NCBI GenBank assembly: GCA_000715605.1
Contig: KL568543.1
Coordinates: forward strand, 23,543-31,309
DNA from: Streptomyces speibonae
GTDB lineage: Bacteria > Actinomycetota > Actinomycetes > Streptomycetales > Streptomycetaceae
DNA length: 7,767 nt
Direction: 5' to 3'
A program made the translations under genes and the position numbers. Below are positions 4,410 to 7,767 of the stretch, piece after piece (position 1 is the stretch's first letter; every line of letters starts with the position of its first letter). The notes under the pieces were generated by a model. The model saw only the letters and a program-made list of their open reading frames with translations, had not been told where the DNA came from and made no database searches.

Positions 4410-6236
4410 TCAGGCCCCTGTCTTGCTCAGGACGGTGGGCGCTTCGGCCTCTTCGTGGAACTCCAGTTGGCGGCGCCGGTTGGGGATGAGGCCCTCGGGA
4501 CGGAAGCGCATCAGCAGGACGAGCGCGAGACCGAAGGCGAGGAGCTGGAAGTCGCCCAGGAACTGGAGCTTGTTGGGGATCAGGAAGAGCAGCGCGGCTC
4601 CGATGAGGGGCCCGGCGATGGTGCCCATGCCGCCGAGGACGACCGCGGCGAGCAGGAAGGCGGAGTTGGGCGGGGAGGTGCCGGCGAACAGGTACTGCTC
4701 GGGCGTCACGGTGTAGGTGACGTGCGCCTGCACGGTGCCGGCGAGACCGGCGAGGGTGGCGCCGACCGCGAAGGCGATGAGCTTGACCCGGAAGCCGTGG
4801 ATGCCCATGGCCTCGGCCGCGGTCTCGTCCTCGCGGATGGCGACCCAGGCCCGGCCGATGCGGGAGTCGCCGCTGCGCCGGAAGACGAGCACGACGACGG
4901 CCGTGATGAGCAGCATCAGGAAGAAGTAGTTGGCGAACCGCCCGATGGTGAAGCCGGCGATGTCGTGCTGTATCCCGAGGTCGAAGCCGAGGATCTTCAG
5001 GTCCGGGACGGACGCGATGCCGTTGGAGCCGTTGGTGAGGTCCGGTCCGGAGGTGCCGTCGGTGTTGTTGGCCGCGATCCGGAAGATCTCACCGAAGCCG
5101 AGGGTGACGATGGCGAGGTAGTCGCCGCGCAGCCGCAGCGTCGGGGCACCGATGAGCACGCCGAAGATCAGCGAGGCGACGGCGCCGACGATGACGGCGG
5201 CCCAGAAGGGGAACTGGACGCCGAACGGCGAACTGGGGGAGCCGGAGACCAGCGCGGCGGCGTAGGCGCCCACCCCGAGGAAGGCGACGTAACCGAGGTC
5301 GAGCAGGCCGGCCAGGCCGACGACGATGTTCAGACCCAGGGCGACGGTGGCGAAGATGAGGATGTAGACGCCGAGGGTGGCGTACTGGTCGTCGGTCTGG
5401 GTGAACGGGAAGCAGGCCGCGGCGATGAACGCGCCGCAGACGGTGATGTTGGTGTGCCGCCCGGTGATCTGCGAGGCGTGGGCGATCAGACCGGAGCGGT
5501 TGAGCGCGGCGAAGCCGAAACCGGCGGTGATCAGGAAGCCGACGAAGAGCTCGTCGTACTCGGTGCCGATGCCGTAGGTGAAGACGACCAGGGCGAGGGC
5601 GAGGACGCCGACGATGATCAGGATCTCGGCGTAGCCCGGCAGGGTCCGCACGGGGCGCGGGCTGCCGGAGGCGAAGGCCGCGCGCAGTACGGCGAGGCTG
5701 TGGCCGGTGCTGTGCTTGAACCGCTCCCAGCCGGTGTCGTCCGGGTCGAACGGGTCGGGTTCGGGCCGTTCGAAGGGCAGGGCGAGGGCACCGATCAGGG
5801 CGATCAGCGTGGCGGCGGCGACGAGGTAGCCGCCGGGCTCGAGGTTGACGAGCCCGCCGAGGTCGATGGTGATCGCGAGGACGGTGTACCAGGCGGTGGC
5901 GAAGGTGCCGAGCACGGCGTACTTGAGGGCCGCGTCGGCGCCGGCCGGGGTGAGCCAGCCCAGGCCCTTGACGCCGTAGGAGGAGAGTCCGAAGAGCGCG
6001 GCGAGCGCGCCGCCCACGAGGACCAGGACCTGCAGGCCGCCGGGGTAGGCGTAGACGGTGAGGTCGCCGGGGAACGCGGCGGTCCAGGTCCAGGCGAGGA
6101 AGGTGGAGACGACGGCGAGGAGGCTGCCGCCGGTGGCGAGGGCGCGGCCGAGGTGCGGGGGGATGCCGATGAGGCCGGTGGCGGTGCTCGCGGCGGGGGA
6201 AGCCGCGGTCTTGGAGGTGGTGGTCTGTGTGGTCAT
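4410..6236 (-). CDS. livM: Branched-chain amino acid ABC transporter, permease LivM with long N-terminal membrane extension
   Basis: Inner-membrane permease that pairs with LivH to form the import channel. The product is 608 residues from the ATG at 6236. A GTG at 6245 is in frame and would add three residues, but the nearest AGGG (6250-6247) is one base from that GTG and ten from the ATG, so the ATG is preferred. The family core is the C-terminal half, with its first core helix near 286-309, RLRGDYLAIVTLGFGEI at 368-384, and the EAA-like coupling loop GRAWVAIREDETAAEAMG at 461-478. Further helices lie near 436-454, 483-503, 526-548 and 559-577. Before the core are about 265 extra residues: a Thr/Ala-rich tail, hydrophobic segments near 37-53, 66-85, 105-125, 137-155, 202-222 and 229-245, and an acidic Pro/Asp-rich loop (about 157-175). 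E. coli LivM (about 425 residues) has a shorter extension. The start lies five bases after the livH stop and the stop five before livG. Confidence 0.93.
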   Translation of the reverse strand: MTTQTTTSKTAASPAASTATGLIGIPPHLGRALATGGSLLAVVSTFLAWTWTAAFPGDLTVYAYPGGLQVLVLVGGALAALFGLSSYGVKGLGWLTPAGADAALKYAVLGTFATAWYTVLAITIDLGGLVNLEPGGYLVAAATLIALIGALALPFERPEPDPFDPDDTGWERFKHSTGHSLAVLRAAFASGSPRPVRTLPGYAEILIIVGVLALALVVFTYGIGTEYDELFVGFLITAGFGFAALNRSGLIAHASQITGRHTNITVCGAFIAAACFPFTQTDDQYATLGVYILIFATVALGLNIVVGLAGLLDLGYVAFLGVGAYAAALVSGSPSSPFGVQFPFWAAVIVGAVASLIFGVLIGAPTLRLRGDYLAIVTLGFGEIFRIAANNTDGTSGPDLTNGSNGIASVPDLKILGFDLGIQHDIAGFTIGRFANYFFLMLLITAVVVLVFRRSGDSRIGRAWVAIREDETAAEAMGIHGFRVKLIAFAVGATLAGLAGTVQAHVTYTVTPEQYLFAGTSPPNSAFLLAAVVLGGMGTIAGPLIGAALLFLIPNKLQFLGDFQLLAFGLALVLLMRFRPEGLIPNRRRQLEFHEEAEAPTVLSKTGA

Positions 6237-6241
6237 CGGTG

Positions 6242-7174
6242 TCACGCCCTGTCCGCAACGCGCTCGCCGAGCAGGCCCTGCGGCCGGAACAGCAGCACGA
6301 GGATGAGGAGGATGAAGGCCCAGACGTCGGCCCAGGACTGGCTGCCGAACTTGTCCAGACCGGGTATGTCGGCGACGTAGGCGGTGGCCAGGGTCTCGGC
6401 GATGCCGAGGACCACGCCGCCGATCATGGCGCCGTAGATGTTGCCGATGCCGCCGAGAACGGCCGCGGTGAAGGCCTTGAGACCGAGGATGAAGCCCATC
6501 TTGAAGTCGATCTGGCCGTACTTGAGGCCGTTGGCGACGCCGCCGATGGCGGCGAAGACGGCACCGAGGGCGAAGGCGACCACGATGATGCGGTCGGTGT
6601 TGACGCCCATCAGCTTGGCGGTGTCCGGGTCCTGGGCAGTGGCCTGCATGCCGCGTCCGGTGCGGGTGCGCATCACGAAGTAGGCGAGGAAGCCCATGCT
6701 GATCGGCGCGGCGACGAGGAGGAAGATGTCGCCGGTCTGCAGCGTGGCGCCGCCGATGGTGAACGGACCGCCGTCGATCTGCGGGAAGGCCAGTTTGGAC
6801 TTCGCGTTGGGGTAGAAGGCCCAGATGGCCTGCTGGAGCGCGAGGGAGAGCCCGATGGCGGTGATGAGCGGGGCGAGGCGGGGGGCGCCGCGCAGGGGAC
6901 GGTAGGCGAACCGTTCCGCGCCGATGGCGACCAGAACGGAGACGATCATCGCGCCGATCAGCATCAGGGGCAGGGCCACCCAGATGGAGGTGCCGTCGGG
7001 CAGGAGGTACATGTGTACCGTGAGCGCGCCGAAGGCTCCGACCATGAAGATCTCGCCGTGCGCGAAGTTGATGAGCTGGACAATGCCGTAGACCATCGTG
7101 TAGCCGATGGCGATCAGCCCGTACATGGATCCCAGTAGCAGGCCGTTGACCAGCTGCTGCGGCAGTTCGTTCAC
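6242..7174 (-). CDS. livH: Branched-chain amino acid ABC transporter, permease LivH
   Basis: Inner-membrane permease partner of LivM; 310 residues, the normal length. It opens with the LivH-type sequence QQLVNGLLLGSMYGLIAIGY and continues with MVYGIVQLINFAHGEIFMVGAF (about 27-48), the family's most conserved region. The coupling loop TGRGMQATAQDPDTAKLMG lies at 172-190. Hydrophobic segments fall near 8-31, 38-57, 66-87, 100-120, 150-169, 195-215, 236-262 and 283-297. The end, FRPQGLLGER, is typical of the family. The start is GTG at 7174, six bases after a strong GGAGGA (7186-7181). An ATG at 7179 lies too close to that site and is out of frame, ending after two codons. The stop lies five bases before the livM ATG. 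The gene is separated from livK by 114 bases carrying a hairpin. Confidence 0.95.
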   Translation of the reverse strand: MNELPQQLVNGLLLGSMYGLIAIGYTMVYGIVQLINFAHGEIFMVGAFGALTVHMYLLPDGTSIWVALPLMLIGAMIVSVLVAIGAERFAYRPLRGAPRLAPLITAIGLSLALQQAIWAFYPNAKSKLAFPQIDGGPFTIGGATLQTGDIFLLVAAPISMGFLAYFVMRTRTGRGMQATAQDPDTAKLMGVNTDRIIVVAFALGAVFAAIGGVANGLKYGQIDFKMGFILGLKAFTAAVLGGIGNIYGAMIGGVVLGIAETLATAYVADIPGLDKFGSQSWADVWAFILLILVLLFRPQGLLGERVADRA

Positions 7175-7222
7175 CGCATGTCCTCCGAGACTTCGGAAAA
7201 ATTCGACGGATGGGGCCGGAAC

Positions 7223-7267
7223 CGAGTCCGCGCGGGGCGCCAGTGGAACAGCGCCCCGCGCGGCTCG
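7223..7267 (-). terminator. Long GC-rich intercistronic hairpin between livK and livH (likely attenuator or 3'-end stabiliser)
   Basis: A perfect 13-bp stem, CCGCGCGGGGCGC (7228-7240) with its complement (7251-7263), surrounds a ten-base loop. It is extended by CGAG/CTCG (7223-7226 with 7264-7267) across a single bulged T, giving about 17 bp. It lies 22 bases after the livK stop and before the livH ribosome binding site. No U-tract follows directly on the minus strand; TTTTT appears only about 20 bases later. In binding-protein-dependent ABC operons such hairpins commonly allow partial termination or protect the upstream mRNA, so more binding protein than permease is made. That role is inferred here. 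Confidence 0.8.
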
Positions 7268-7288
7268 TGGGAGTGGTGCGGGCGGAGG

Positions 7289-7767
7289 TCAGCCGGTGAA
7301 GGTGCCCGACTTCACCGTGGCCCAGTCGCCGTCCTTGACGGAGTAGACGGTGAGCTGCTTGTTGGTGGCGTCACCGAACTCGTCGAAGGAGACCTTGCCG
7401 GTCACTCCGTCGAACGAGACGTCCTGCATGGCGTCGACGACCTTGGAGCGGGCGTCGTCGGGAAGCTTGCCGTCGTTGGCCTCGACGACCTTCTTGACGG
7501 CCTCGATGATCGCCCAGGCCGAGTCGTAGGAGTAGCCGCCGTACGCCTCGTAGGCCTCCTTGTACCCCTCGGCCTTGTAGTTGGCGACGAACTCCTTGGC
7601 GGAGGGCAGCTCCTCGACCGGCGCGCCGACCGAGGTGGCCAGGTCGCCGGTGCCCGCCTCGCCGGCCAGCTTGATGAAGTCGGCGCTGTAGATGCCGTCA
7701 CCGCCGACCAGCGGGATCTTGGCGCCGGCTTCCTTGATCTGCTTGCTCAGCGGTCCGGCCTGCGGGT
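7289..7767 (-). CDS. livK: Branched-chain amino acid ABC transporter substrate-binding protein LivK (C-terminal part, 5' end off the window)
   Basis: The frame stays open on the minus strand from the right edge to TGA at 7291-7289 and gives about 158 residues. It includes LSKQIKEAGAKIPLVGGDG, FIKLAGEAGTGDL, KEFVANYKAEGY, YGGYSYDSAWAIIEAVKK and GVTGKVSFDEFGDA, and ends SGTFTG. These are hallmarks of the C-terminal lobe of periplasmic-binding-fold type I receptors of the Leu/Ile/Val family: a GGDG strand-loop, the Y-D-SAW(A) helix, and the F-DG-TG-(K/R)-F-(D)--GD motif. In actinomycetes these are normally lipoproteins on the outer face of the membrane. The lipobox and N-terminal lobe (roughly 60 percent of the protein) lie outside the window. 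As first gene of the operon, its promoter is also outside. Ligand specificity cannot be read from this part. Confidence 0.92.
   Translation of the reverse strand, partial: PQAGPLSKQIKEAGAKIPLVGGDGIYSADFIKLAGEAGTGDLATSVGAPVEELPSAKEFVANYKAEGYKEAYEAYGGYSYDSAWAIIEAVKKVVEANDGKLPDDARSKVVDAMQDVSFDGVTGKVSFDEFGDATNKQLTVYSVKDGDWATVKSGTFTG

Noticed and set aside
3475..4716. 413-codon plus-strand frame opposite livG
   Set aside because: Gly/Asp/Val-rich shadow of livG crossing into livM; no supporting start signal.
4455..6380. 641-codon plus-strand open frame opposite livM
   Set aside because: Extremely acidic, Gly/Glu/Asp-rich composition typical of the antisense of a hydrophobic membrane-protein gene. 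No ribosome binding site, and it spans two real genes.
6227..7138. 303-codon plus-strand frame opposite livH
   Set aside because: Same antisense-of-membrane-protein pattern, with no recognisable motif.
7171..7179. Two-codon ATG-CGG-TGA mini-ORF overlapping the livH GTG start
   Set aside because: The ATG is only one base from the Shine-Dalgarno, too close for initiation; most likely coincidence.

Overview
The window reads as chromosomal DNA from a high-GC actinomycete, almost certainly Streptomyces or a close relative. The evidence is strong G/C bias at third codon positions, long shadow frames, GTG starts, Streptomyces-style long-stem terminators without a U-tract, and protein sequences typical of the genus. 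As I recall it, the gene order (pyruvate kinase, a tRNA, an ANTAR response regulator, then a convergent branched-chain amino acid ABC transporter operon) matches the SCO2008-SCO2014 region of S. coelicolor. I could not check this by search.

Left end (1-321): the first 15 bases match the end of the Tn5 mosaic end / Nextera adapter, so the window starts at an untrimmed contig end. Next, on the minus strand, are the first 18 codons of a gene whose product begins with a textbook twin-arginine (Tat) signal. A 250-base divergent intergenic region follows. It holds small inverted repeats, a doubtful 41-codon ORF and a TAGGGT -10-like box just before pyk.

Middle (322-2762): complete pyk (plus strand); a strong hairpin terminator; a minus-strand tRNA with anticodon CAA but a short, class I variable loop; then a PdtaR/Rv1626-type response regulator with receiver and RNA-binding ANTAR domains (plus strand). 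A perfect 19-bp hairpin separates this regulator from the converging operon.

Right part (2768-7767): a minus-strand operon in the order livK (partial, off the right edge), livH, livM, livG, livF. Together they encode the binding protein, two permeases and two ATPases of a branched-chain amino acid (HAAT family) importer. Junctions are tight: livG/livF overlap by 4 bases, and livH/livM and livM/livG are separated by about 5. The exception is livK/livH, where a 114-base gap carries a long GC-rich hairpin that probably lowers downstream expression relative to the binding protein.

This is mostly ordinary core-genome content and I see no convincing undescribed system. The points most worth a second look are the class I tRNA with a leucine (UUG-reading) anticodon, a possible ANTAR-type hexaloop hairpin upstream of pyk, the long extra membrane domain of LivM, and the adapter remnant.
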